Source: Pantoea alhagi (GTDB lineage: Bacteria > Pseudomonadota > Gammaproteobacteria > Enterobacterales > Enterobacteriaceae). From it: DNA of 64,000 nt. The stretch lies in assembly GCF_002101395.1 (NCBI RefSeq), contig NZ_CP019706.1, positions 2,356,001-2,420,000 on the forward strand. Reading direction: 5' to 3'. A model generated the notes under the pieces. It searched no databases, had not been told where the DNA came from, and saw only the letters and a list, made by a program, of their open reading frames with translations. Shown one piece after another: positions 50,436 through 59,176 of the stretch (positions within the stretch are counted from its first letter, which is position 1; every line of letters starts with the position of its first letter). Both the position numbers and the translations under genes were made by a program.

Positions 50436-51995
50436 TTACTTGCTCATGGTGGCAACGTTATAAACCTGCTCCAGCATCGGGTTATAAACAAAGCCCTGTA
50501 CCGCCTTATTCATCGCAACCTGATAATTTTTCTGGAACAGATAAACGTAAGCTGCGTCATCAATCACTTTATGTTGCGCCGCCTGATAATCACGGGTGCG
50601 TGCAGCCTGATCGGTGGTGGCTATCGCCTGTTTCAGCAGGGCGTCTACCTGCGGGTTACTGTAAAAGGCGCGGTTGCCCGGCAACCCTTTTTTATCCGAC
50701 TGGAACCAGTAGTTCATATACATATAGGGATCGGCGAAATCCGGGCTCCAGTTGCCGATGGCGATGTCATAATCGCCTTTGCCGATGCGGTCACGCATCG
50801 TGGCGTTCGCCAGCTTTTCGAGTTTTACGCTGATGTCCAGCGCGCCGAGACTGGCCTGGGTAGCAAGTGCAATCGGCTCCCAGTTGGGATCGCTGTCTGA
50901 ATAGAGGAAAGAGAGCGTTTTCGGCTTGTTGGCGACCTTATCCCAGGCGGCTTTGGCCTGAGCCGGATCGTTACTGTATTGCATGGCTTGTGCATCGAAG
51001 CCCCACATGCCCTCCGGGATTGGCCCGCGCATCTGTTTGCCGTTGCCCGCCAGAATGCCTTTCACCATGCCCTGATAGTCGGTTGACCAGGAAATCGCGC
51101 GTCGCAGCTCCACCTGATCCAGAGGGGATTTCGCATTATTCAGATAAAGATAGGTCACGCGCAGCGAGGGATACTCCGCCACTCTGACCTTATCCTCTTT
51201 TTTCAGCGCGCTAAGCTGATCCACCGGCAGCGATTCAGCGATATCAATATCACCGCGCGTTAGCTGCAGGCGGCGTGAAGCGCTTTCGCCAATAATTTTG
51301 ATGGTTACGCGTTTAAAGGTTGGGCGCTTGCCGTTGTAATGCGGATTGGGGACCAGCACCAGTTGCTGACCTTTTTGCCAGCGTTGCAGCATATAGGGGC
51401 CAGAGCCGGCGGTATGCTCCGCCAGCCAGCCGCGCGCATCGTCGCTGGCGTGCTGCGCCAGTACTGCCGGATTAAGAATTGCTGCGCCGTCGTTAGCCAG
51501 CGTGTAAAGGAAAGGCGCGAAAGGGGTGCTAAGCGTAAAGCGCACGCTATGGGTATCCAGCGCTTCAACTTTCATATCGCCGGGAAAAGCTTCTGACGGC
51601 CCCTGCGCTACCTTCAGCAGGCGTTCAAAAGAGGCTTTTACTGCGGCAGCGGTGACCGGCGTACCGTCGGCAAATTTTGCCTGCGGATTAAGCGCAAAGG
51701 TCCATACTTTTTGGTCATCCGAGGTCTGCCAACGCATTGCCAAATCGCCCTCTATCTGTGTCGACCCTTTTCCCCCCTCGGTCTTATACTGCACCAGCCG
51801 TTGATAGGCCGGATAGGTTACCGCCCAGTCGTTATTATCAATGGTGACGGCCGGATCGAGCGTTTGCGGATCGGCAGCCTTTCCGATAACCAGCATCTCT
51901 TTGGGTACCGCTGCCAGCGCGGGTGTCACCATCGCGCTAATGACAACGGCAAGCAGCGTCGGACGCAGCAGACAATTCGCAATAGCATTTTTCAT
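50436..51995 (-). CDS. ddpA: Dipeptide-binding periplasmic protein DdpA
   Basis: 519 residues against 516 in E. coli DdpA. A Sec signal peptide (about 1-28, cleavage after ALA) precedes a family 5 extracellular solute-binding domain, with WTFALNPQAKFADGTPVTA and LTRGDIDIAESLP segments typical of the family. It delivers a dipeptide, most likely D-Ala-D-Ala given the adjacent dipeptidase, to DdpBC. AGGAG precedes the ATG by 7 bases. Confidence 0.9.
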   Translation of the reverse strand: MKNAIANCLLRPTLLAVVISAMVTPALAAVPKEMLVIGKAADPQTLDPAVTIDNNDWAVTYPAYQRLVQYKTEGGKGSTQIEGDLAMRWQTSDDQKVWTFALNPQAKFADGTPVTAAAVKASFERLLKVAQGPSEAFPGDMKVEALDTHSVRFTLSTPFAPFLYTLANDGAAILNPAVLAQHASDDARGWLAEHTAGSGPYMLQRWQKGQQLVLVPNPHYNGKRPTFKRVTIKIIGESASRRLQLTRGDIDIAESLPVDQLSALKKEDKVRVAEYPSLRVTYLYLNNAKSPLDQVELRRAISWSTDYQGMVKGILAGNGKQMRGPIPEGMWGFDAQAMQYSNDPAQAKAAWDKVANKPKTLSFLYSDSDPNWEPIALATQASLGALDISVKLEKLANATMRDRIGKGDYDIAIGNWSPDFADPYMYMNYWFQSDKKGLPGNRAFYSNPQVDALLKQAIATTDQAARTRDYQAAQHKVIDDAAYVYLFQKNYQVAMNKAVQGFVYNPMLEQVYNVATMSK

Positions 51996-52008
51996 GGCAG
52001 GCTCCTGG

Positions 52009-52596
52009 TTAAAGTGAACGGGTTGTTGTTATAGAGGGAAGCGCGGGACAGCTAAAACGATCGCTGAGCAGCGGATAGCGAACTGAATCGGGCAGTTCAA
52101 AGTGCCACCATTCGCTGCTAATACCGACAAAGCCGCCAGCCTGCATAATGGCATTCAGTATCAGACGGTTACGGTGCGCCGCTGCGGAAATATCCGGGCT
52201 CCAGAGATGTGAACGCGCGTTCATCTCATCAAAATCGGTGCCCATATCCAGCAGAGCGCCTGCTTCATCGCGTAACGTGACGTCAATGGCCGTGCCGCGA
52301 CTGTGATGAGAGCCCAGCGAAACGGCCATAACATATTGCGGGTCCGGGCAGGCCAGCCAGAGATGCTGCTGCGCCAGCTGCGGACGCCAGGCGTCATACA
52401 CCACCAGCGTCAAACCGGCCAGCCGCGCCACCTCCACACTGCGCGCCAGCGCTTTCGCCGCGTCGGGATGCAGTAAACAACGCGCCTGCTGATAGATGAC
52501 ATAGCCGGTGATATTGTCCGGCGAGGCATATTTCAGGTCGATCTCTAACTGTGGAAAAGCGTCGGCCAGATCGACCAGTTCAACTTCCTGCGTCAT
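52009..52596 (-). CDS. ddpX: D-alanyl-D-alanine dipeptidase DdpX (VanX family)
   Basis: 195 residues from the ATG at 52596, with GGGG upstream; 193 in E. coli. The zinc motif SxHxxGxAxD is SHHSRGTAID (ligands His98 and Asp105), and the C-terminal EWWHFE supplies the catalytic Glu162 and the third ligand His165. Arg71 in AWRP matches the VanX transition-state arginine. It splits D-Ala-D-Ala in the cytoplasm to yield D-alanine as carbon and nitrogen source. It lies 13 bases after the regulator. Confidence 0.95.
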   Translation of the reverse strand: MTQEVELVDLADAFPQLEIDLKYASPDNITGYVIYQQARCLLHPDAAKALARSVEVARLAGLTLVVYDAWRPQLAQQHLWLACPDPQYVMAVSLGSHHSRGTAIDVTLRDEAGALLDMGTDFDEMNARSHLWSPDISAAAHRNRLILNAIMQAGGFVGISSEWWHFELPDSVRYPLLSDRFSCPALPSITTTRSL

Positions 52597-52609
52597 GCAT
52601 TTCCCCTGA

Positions 52610-53473
52610 TCAACGTTCAAATTGTCCAAACTCTTGCTGTAGCTGACGGTTGATCGCCAGCCTGTCAGCCAGACGGTCGCCAAGATGTTCAACCACAGCG
52701 GAAAGCAGCAGGTTAAACAGGCAGCTCAGCGGTGCCAGCGAATCCCAAAAGTGGCCGGTATCGGTTTTCACCTGGAGTAAATCCAGTGGATAATCACGCG
52801 CCCACGGGCACCAGACATCGGTAACCAGCGCCAGCGGTACCTGACGCTCGCAGGCTACGCGGCAAAAGTGGCGAGCAATAGTGGAATAGGCGCGGGTATC
52901 GGTCACTACCACATAGGGCGAGGTACATTCAGAATTAAGCGTCTCGATCCAGCTTCCCGAGAGCCCCTCGACGTAGCTGACATGCGGACGCAGATATTCC
53001 AGGTGGCTAAAAAAGGCGTTGGCGATGCCGCGAGTGGACTGAATGCCCAGCACAAACACCGCCCCGGCATTGGCCAGCCGCTGACTGACACGGTCAAACG
53101 CCTCGCTTTGTGCCAGCTGATAAACCTGTGTAATGGCATCCAGCTCCAGCGACAGTGACTCGCGATAGCGATCGGGCGGACGCTTCTGCTGCTGCCAGGC
53201 GTCGAGACGATCGGTAACCCCCCACGGCTTATAGGTTATTTGCGGTGTATCACGCAGACTTTGTCGGACTTCATCAAGGTTACGGTAGCCCAGGCGTCGT
53301 AAATAACGGCCCACGGTAATGCCGCTGGTTCCAGTGGCGCGGGCAATGCTGTCGGCGGTTTCAAACGGGATTTGATCGGCATGGGTCAGCAGCCAGCCGG
53401 CGATGCGCTTGCCGCTTGGTGTTTGCTGAGCAAAGGTACTCTCAATGCGGGCAATCAACGTTGGCTTAACCAT
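52610..53473 (-). CDS. MurR/RpiR-family regulator leading the ddp operon
   Basis: 287 residues from the ATG at 53473, with GAGG 9 bases upstream; a GTG at 53482 is inside that site. The N-terminal HTH_6 (about 1-77) includes ADSIARATGTSGITVGRYLRRLGY; the C-terminal SIS domain (about 125-260) includes AVFVLGIQSTRG and VVVTDTRAYS. It is the first gene of the ddp run, in place of the regulation described for E. coli ddp. The family includes MurR, which senses MurNAc-6-P, so a peptidoglycan-derived phosphosugar is a reasonable but unproven ligand. Confidence 0.87.
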   Translation of the reverse strand: MVKPTLIARIESTFAQQTPSGKRIAGWLLTHADQIPFETADSIARATGTSGITVGRYLRRLGYRNLDEVRQSLRDTPQITYKPWGVTDRLDAWQQQKRPPDRYRESLSLELDAITQVYQLAQSEAFDRVSQRLANAGAVFVLGIQSTRGIANAFFSHLEYLRPHVSYVEGLSGSWIETLNSECTSPYVVVTDTRAYSTIARHFCRVACERQVPLALVTDVWCPWARDYPLDLLQVKTDTGHFWDSLAPLSCLFNLLLSAVVEHLGDRLADRLAINRQLQQEFGQFER

Positions 53474-53809
53474 TCTCGCCACCTCAATGTTATCAGGCTC
53501 TCAGTGCTGATCTTTCTGTTATTGGTTTAACAAAGCAGAAGTCATGCCAGGTTTAAGCAACAGGCAAAGCCGCGCAGAGAAAGGGAAACAGGCTGAGTTA
53601 CTGATTATGTCTTAACAAAAGTTCAACAAATGTGCAGCTTCGCGCATTTTTGGTGCAGAGGTTGCTGCGTCAGACGTGAGCAGCTTGTGGCATGGCAGAC
53701 GTCACAGCGCAGCGCAACGAGCTGTAAAGCGATTAAAAAAGCGGGAAGCAAGCCCGCAATCCATCAATATGTCACTGGTCGCGACGCTTCAGCCCGGCAC
53801 AATAGCGCC
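53474..53809. other. 336-base divergent gap between the ddp operon and ppdA
   Basis: It must hold the ddp and ppdA promoters. I see no convincing gene, hairpin or operator palindrome. A reading frame from 53630 continues into ppdA but its upstream part does not resemble a protein. Confidence 0.5.
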
Positions 53810-54274
53810 ATGAAAAAAACGCGTACCAATGGATTTACCCTGGTGGAACTGCTGCTGGTGCTGACGATAGCTGCGTTGCTGAGTCTCGCTTCGTTGCAGG
53901 GATGGCAAAGCTGGCAGCAGCGTCAGCGCATGCAGGAAACCGCCCGGCAGCTGCAGCGCTTTTTACACGGCGTGCGCGCCTGGGCCAACTGGCATAACCG
54001 GGAACAGCCGTTATGGCTGTTGACGGGCGAAAGGTGGTGTCTTGGCAGCGGGGCCGTGCCTGCGGCGGGCTGTGATAGCGGCAGACGTTTACAACTGCTG
54101 GCGCCGCATCCGCAGGTTCATATTATCGCCATTGAAGGTGCACCGGGGTTTTACGGTAAACGCAACGTGGCAAAAGCAGGACACATAATTTTTGGTGAAG
54201 GCTCGCTGCGCTGGCGCATGATTATCTCCTCACGTGGCCGCATTCGGCTTTGCCAGGTCGCGCCATGTCTGTGA
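53810..54274 (+). CDS. ppdA: Prepilin-peptidase-dependent protein A (pseudopilin)
   Basis: 154 residues from the ATG at 53810. A type IV prepilin leader MKKTRTNG is cleaved before Phe in GFTLVELLLVLTI, with the conserved Glu at mature position 5, then a long hydrophobic helix. Cysteine pairs lie in the C-terminal half. It belongs to the ppdAB-ygdB-ppdC group of minor pseudopilins, whose role in enterics is poorly known. The ribosome binding site is weak. Confidence 0.92.
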   Translation: MKKTRTNGFTLVELLLVLTIAALLSLASLQGWQSWQQRQRMQETARQLQRFLHGVRAWANWHNREQPLWLLTGERWCLGSGAVPAAGCDSGRRLQLLAPHPQVHIIAIEGAPGFYGKRNVAKAGHIIFGEGSLRWRMIISSRGRIRLCQVAPCL

Positions 54275-54810
54275 AACAGGCAGGTTTTGGTCTGATGGAA
54301 ATGATGATCGCAATGGCGCTGAGCGGCATTTTAATGCTGGGGGCGCTGCGTCTGCTGCCGCACCTGCAGCGGCAGAATTTGCAGCTGCAAAGCCAGATGC
54401 GTTTACAGGAAGAGCTGCAGCAAATAATGAGCGTGCTGGAAAAAGCGATTCGGCGAGCGGGTTACTGTCACGGTTTCTGCCAGGGAACGCCGCTTATCAT
54501 TCAACAGCGCTGTCTGTTAATCAGGTGGGATGAAAACAGCAACGGTCGCTGGGAAGGGCCGGAGCATGAGGAGAGCGAATGGTACGGATACCGGCTCCGC
54601 AATCAACGGCTGGAAATACAGCGCGGCGTGCGCAGCTGCAACGGAAGCGGTTGGGAGAGCCTGTCCGATCCGGCCACGCTAACCATTGGCGAACTGGCTT
54701 TCACCCGCGTCGGGCTGCAGGTGAAGGTGACGCTCGACGGCGAATCATCAAACTTTTCCATGCCAGCACTCAGGCTGCAAAGCGTCGTCAGCACCCACAA
54801 CTTGCCTTAA
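54265..54810 (+). CDS. ppdB: Prepilin-peptidase-dependent protein B (pseudopilin)
   Basis: 181 residues from the ATG at 54265, which overlaps the last 10 bases of ppdA. The prepilin site is QAGFGLMEMMIAMAL with Glu5, followed by a PilW-like body with paired cysteines (YCHGFC and RSCNGS). It fits the minor pilin PilW/PpdB family. It is translationally coupled to ppdA. Confidence 0.92.
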   Translation: MSVKQAGFGLMEMMIAMALSGILMLGALRLLPHLQRQNLQLQSQMRLQEELQQIMSVLEKAIRRAGYCHGFCQGTPLIIQQRCLLIRWDENSNGRWEGPEHEESEWYGYRLRNQRLEIQRGVRSCNGSGWESLSDPATLTIGELAFTRVGLQVKVTLDGESSNFSMPALRLQSVVSTHNLP

Positions 54811-54824
54811 GAGAGGATGGCGGC

Positions 54825-55235
54825 ATGGCAATAGCGATGGTGCTGCTGATGCTACTGCTCGGCTCTGGTCTGCTGCATGCCACGCGGCAACAGCTGGACG
54901 GTGCGCTGTCGCTGGTTACGGATGAACGTCAGTTCCTGCGGGAGCATCACCAGGCGCTTTCGGCGCTGGCCTGGGGGGCAAGGCTGAGCTGGCCAACTCA
55001 ACAGGGCTGGCACTGCCGACAACAGCCGACGTATGGCTGGCGCGCCTGCATACTGCTCAGGCATAACGGTGAAGCACTGCTGCGCGGTGCCGGAGAGTCA
55101 TCAACAGGGGAGGCGCTGGCGCTATGGCAGTGGCTGACGCCAGCAGCAGAGGGGCGCTGGCAACCGCTGGCACATGGCTGGCTCGATTTTTGCCCGCTTC
55201 CTCTGTCAGAGAGCTGCCTGCCTGATGCCGGATGA
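54825..55235 (+). CDS. ygdB: YgdB pseudopilin-like protein
   Basis: 136 residues from the ATG at 54825, with GAGAGG 8 bases upstream. It aligns with E. coli YgdB (SALAWGARLSW, WLDFCPL). In E. coli the protein begins a little earlier with a charged REKG leader; here the equivalent REDGG is encoded just upstream in frame, but no ATG, GTG or TTG lies close enough to start it. The protein as called thus begins at the hydrophobic helix. Confidence 0.85.
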   Translation: MAIAMVLLMLLLGSGLLHATRQQLDGALSLVTDERQFLREHHQALSALAWGARLSWPTQQGWHCRQQPTYGWRACILLRHNGEALLRGAGESSTGEALALWQWLTPAAEGRWQPLAHGWLDFCPLPLSESCLPDAG

Positions 55236-55539
55236 AAGAGGTTTTAGCATAGTGGAAATGCTGCTGGCGCTGCTGCTGTTTGCCATCAGTTTAACGGCGC
55301 TGCTGCACTATCAGCAGATGCTGGCGGCTGGCTTTTATCAACAGTGGCAACAGCGCGAGGCGTGGCGCGTGGCGGCTCTGCGTCTGCAGGGGCAGGAGAG
55401 CGAAGGCTGGCAAACCTCGCTACACAAACTGCCTGCTGTGGAGGGCTGCCTGTTATGGCGGGCCACCGCTTTCCGGTCCGGCCTCTCTCCTGTTACGCTG
55501 GACCAGCTGCGCTGCGATAATAGCGTTCCGCACCGTTGA
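55225..55539 (+). CDS. ppdC: Prepilin-peptidase-dependent protein C (pseudopilin)
   Basis: 104 residues from the ATG at 55225, overlapping the end of ygdB by 11 bases. The short leader MPDERG precedes FSIVEMLLALLLFAISL, a prepilin site with Glu5. It resembles the PilV/PpdC minor pilins. recC follows after 129 bases that contain no gene. Confidence 0.92.
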   Translation: MPDERGFSIVEMLLALLLFAISLTALLHYQQMLAAGFYQQWQQREAWRVAALRLQGQESEGWQTSLHKLPAVEGCLLWRATAFRSGLSPVTLDQLRCDNSVPHR

Positions 55540-55668
55540 AGCCGCCCACAGGCCTATTGTTATTCATCGTACTTTTGCGCTTTTTTTGCGCGACGGTTGC
55601 ATTAGCCAATTTAAGGGGTAGAGTGTCCCCGCGCTGACGCGCCGTAGCAGCACTGAACAGGAGCCAAC

Positions 55669-58600
55669 ATGTTTACGGTTTATCACTCCAACCAGCTCGA
55701 TATTCTTAAATCGCTGGCGGCGTATCTGATTGAAAACGAACCGTTACGCGACCCTTTTCAGTCCGAGGTGGTGCTGGTGCAAAGCCCGGGCATGGCGCAG
55801 TGGCTACAGATGCAGCTGGCACAGCAGTTCGGGATTGCAGCCAATATCGCTTTTCCGCTGCCCGCCTCTTTTATCTGGGATATGTTTGTGCGCGTCTTGC
55901 CCGGCATCCCCAAAGAGAGCGCCTTTAATAAAGCCAGCATGAGCTGGAAGCTAATGACGCTGCTGCCCGATCTGCTGCGGCAGGAGGCGTTTCGCCCGTT
56001 GCAGCACTATCTCAACGACGACGATGACAAACGTAAGCTGTTCCAGCTGGCTTCGCGCGTGGCCGATCTTTATGACCAGTATCTGGTCTATCGCCCGGAA
56101 TGGCTGAACAGTTGGCAGCAGGGGAAAATGATCGATGGGCTGGGCGAGGCGCAGCAGTGGCAGGCCCCGCTGTGGGCTGCGCTGGTGGAATATACCCGCG
56201 ATCTCGATCAGCCAGAGTGGCACCGCGCCAACCTGTATGCGCGTTTTATTCAAAAGCTGGAAAGCAGCGAATCACGTCCGGCGGGCTTGCCCGACCGCGT
56301 CTTTATCTGTGGGATCTCCGCGCTGCCGCCTGTCTATCTGCAGGCGCTACAGGCGCTGGGCAAGCATATCGATATTCATCTGCTGTTTACCAATCCCTGT
56401 CGGCACTACTGGGGCGATATCCAGGATTACGCGTTTCTGGCGAAACTTCAAAGCCGCCACCGTCGCCATCATCAGCAGCAGCAGGAAATTGCCCTGTTTC
56501 GCGATCCCGACGCAGCCTCTTCATTATTTAACGATGCCGGGGAGCAACAGCTGACCAACCCGCTGCTGGCCTCGTGGGGTAAACTGGGGCGCGATAACCT
56601 CTATCTGCTGGCGCAAATGGAGGCGCGGGAAATCGATGCTTTTGTCGATGTCCCGGAGGATACGCTGTTGCAGGCGTTGCAGCACGATCTGCTGGAGCTG
56701 GAAGATAATGCGGTGATCGGGCTGGATGCAGAAGAGCTGAAAAGCAGCCATAAAAAGCGCTGCCTCGATCCCCAGGATCGATCCGTGGTGGTACATGTCT
56801 GTCACAGCCCGCAGCGTGAAGTGGAAGTTTTGCAGGATCAATTATTGGCCATGATGGAGGCGGATCCCTCGCTAACCGCTCGCGATATTATCGTGATGGT
56901 GGCCGATATTGATGCCTATACGCCATATATTCAGGCGGTATTCGGCAACGCATCTTCAGATCGCTATCTGCCTTTTGCCATTTCGGATCGCCGCGCCAGC
57001 TTCGCCCATCCGGCGATTATGGCCTTTCTTAACCTGCTCGCTTTGCCGGAAAGCCGCTTCGCCTGTGAAGAGGTGCTGGCGCTGCTGGAGGTACCGGCAC
57101 TGGCAACGCGCTTTGCTATTGATGAGGAAGGGCTGCGCCGGTTGCGTATGTGGGTCGAGGAATCCGGTATTCGCTGGGGGCTGGATGATGATAACGTGCG
57201 TGAGCTGAAGCTACCGCCCACCGGTCAGCATACCTGGCGTTTTGGCATCACGCGTATGTTGCTCGGTTATGCCATGGAAAGCATGCATGGCGACTGGGAC
57301 GGCATCCTGCCTTACGATGAATCCAGCGGATTAATCGCCGAGCTGGCCGGTAATCTGGCAGAACTGCTGATGCAGCTTAACCACTGGCGTCAGGTACTGG
57401 CTCAGCCGCGTACGCTGAGCGACTGGCAACCGCTGTGCCGCGAAATGCTGCAAACCTTTTTTGCTGCCGATGTGAATACCGATGCTGCGCTGATGCTAAT
57501 TGAAGAGCAGTGGCAGCAGGTGATGGCCTATGGTCTGCAGGCGCGCTACGTTGATAGCGTTCCGGCTACGCTGCTACGCGATGAGCTGGCCTCACGCCTC
57601 GATCAGCAGCGCATCAGCCAGCGTTTCCTGGCCGGGCCGGTTAACTTTTGTACCCTGATGCCGATGCGTTCGGTGCCGTTTCGCGTGGTATGTCTGCTGG
57701 GCATGAATGACGGCGTCTATCCGCGTACGCTGCCGCCGCTGGGGTTTGATTTAATGGCGCAGCAGCCGCAAAAGGGCGACCGCAGCCGCCGCGACGATGA
57801 CCGCTTCCTGTTCCTGGAGGCTTTGCTTTCAGCCCAGCAGAAACTCTATATCAGCTATATTGGCCGCTCGATTCAGGATAATACGGAACGATATCCTTCG
57901 GTGCTGGTCACTGAACTGGTGGACTATATTGGGCAAAGTTTTCATCTGCCGGGCGACGAGGCACTGGATGTTGACAGCAGCGCTCAACGGGTACTGGCGC
58001 ATCTGCACTGTCTGCACAGCCGTATGCCGTTCGATCCGCAAAACTTCGCGCCGCAGGCGGAGTATCGCAGTTTCGCCCAGGAGTGGCTGCCTGCTGCGCG
58101 TGGCAGCGGCGAGCCACATCCACCATTTATGCAGCCGCTGCCGCCGCTGGAGATCCATGAGCTGAGTTTTGAACAGCTGCTGCGTTTCTGGCGGCATCCG
58201 GTTCGCGCCTTCTTTACCATGCGCCTCGGCGTCAGTTTTGCGCTGGAGCAGACCGAACTGCCAGATGCCGAACCCTTTGTACTGGATGCGCTCGATCGCT
58301 ATCAGATCAACGCCCAGCTGCTAAACGCGCTGATTGAAGAGGAAGATACCCAACGACTGTTCAATCATCATCGTGCGGCGGGCGTATTGCCATATGGCGC
58401 TTTCGGTGAACTCTTCTGGCAGACGCAGCAGGAAGAGATGATGCCGCTCGCTGAACAGGTCAGGGCGTTGCGCGCTGAAAGTCGCAGTATGGAAATCGAC
58501 CTGACCATTGCCGGCGTCAAACTTAACGGCTGGTTGCCGCAGGTGCAGGATAGTGGCCTGCTGCGTTGGCGACCTGGCGTGTTGAACTTTACCGATGGGC

Positions 58601-59058
58601 TGGCGCTGTGGCTGGAGCATCTGGCGTGGTGCGCGTTGGGTGGAAAAGGGCAGAGCCGTATGCTGGGGCGCAAAGAGAGCAGCTGGTGCTTTGACGCGAT
58701 CGATGCGCAGCAGGCGCAGGAGTGGCTTACGCGCTATGTCGAAGGCTATCGTGACGGCATGTGTTCACCGTTGCTGCTGCTGGCGAAAACCGGTGGTGCC
58801 TGGCTGGAAGCGAGCTATGACGCTAAAAACGACATCATGCTAATGGATGAGGCCACGCAAACCAAAGCGCGGGCGAAGCTGTTAACCGCCTGGCAGGGCA
58901 ACTATCAAATGGAAGGCGAGGGGAGCGATCCCTATCTGCAACGGCTGTTCCGCACGCTGGAAGCGGCGCAGCTTGATGCCATTTGCTCTGCAGCCGAACA
59001 GTGGCTGTTGCCGCTGCTGCGTTTTAACCGCAGCGATACGCAGAAAAATGATGAGTAG
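55669..59058 (+). CDS. recC: Exodeoxyribonuclease V gamma chain
   Basis: 1129 residues against 1122 in E. coli. RecC holds inactive helicase- and nuclease-like folds, splits the DNA strands and recognises Chi. The N-terminal MFTVYHSNQLDILKSLAAYL and blocks such as LVQSPGMAQWLQMQLA and LMPMRSVPFRVVCLLGMNDGVYPR match the family over the full length. CAGGAG lies 7 bases before the ATG. It is the first gene of recC-ptrA-recB. Confidence 0.97.
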   Translation: MFTVYHSNQLDILKSLAAYLIENEPLRDPFQSEVVLVQSPGMAQWLQMQLAQQFGIAANIAFPLPASFIWDMFVRVLPGIPKESAFNKASMSWKLMTLLPDLLRQEAFRPLQHYLNDDDDKRKLFQLASRVADLYDQYLVYRPEWLNSWQQGKMIDGLGEAQQWQAPLWAALVEYTRDLDQPEWHRANLYARFIQKLESSESRPAGLPDRVFICGISALPPVYLQALQALGKHIDIHLLFTNPCRHYWGDIQDYAFLAKLQSRHRRHHQQQQEIALFRDPDAASSLFNDAGEQQLTNPLLASWGKLGRDNLYLLAQMEAREIDAFVDVPEDTLLQALQHDLLELEDNAVIGLDAEELKSSHKKRCLDPQDRSVVVHVCHSPQREVEVLQDQLLAMMEADPSLTARDIIVMVADIDAYTPYIQAVFGNASSDRYLPFAISDRRASFAHPAIMAFLNLLALPESRFACEEVLALLEVPALATRFAIDEEGLRRLRMWVEESGIRWGLDDDNVRELKLPPTGQHTWRFGITRMLLGYAMESMHGDWDGILPYDESSGLIAELAGNLAELLMQLNHWRQVLAQPRTLSDWQPLCREMLQTFFAADVNTDAALMLIEEQWQQVMAYGLQARYVDSVPATLLRDELASRLDQQRISQRFLAGPVNFCTLMPMRSVPFRVVCLLGMNDGVYPRTLPPLGFDLMAQQPQKGDRSRRDDDRFLFLEALLSAQQKLYISYIGRSIQDNTERYPSVLVTELVDYIGQSFHLPGDEALDVDSSAQRVLAHLHCLHSRMPFDPQNFAPQAEYRSFAQEWLPAARGSGEPHPPFMQPLPPLEIHELSFEQLLRFWRHPVRAFFTMRLGVSFALEQTELPDAEPFVLDALDRYQINAQLLNALIEEEDTQRLFNHHRAAGVLPYGAFGELFWQTQQEEMMPLAEQVRALRAESRSMEIDLTIAGVKLNGWLPQVQDSGLLRWRPGVLNFTDGLALWLEHLAWCALGGKGQSRMLGRKESSWCFDAIDAQQAQEWLTRYVEGYRDGMCSPLLLLAKTGGAWLEASYDAKNDIMLMDEATQTKARAKLLTAWQGNYQMEGEGSDPYLQRLFRTLEAAQLDAICSAAEQWLLPLLRFNRSDTQKNDE

Positions 59059-59176
59059 CCAGTTTGACTTACAGTAGATGCGCCTGGCGGGAAGCCAGCC
59101 CGCCAGATTTTAGTGGTGATAGTTGTTTTGATCAGCGACACCGCGTTGGAAAAAGGATAACACTCAAGGGGACTAA

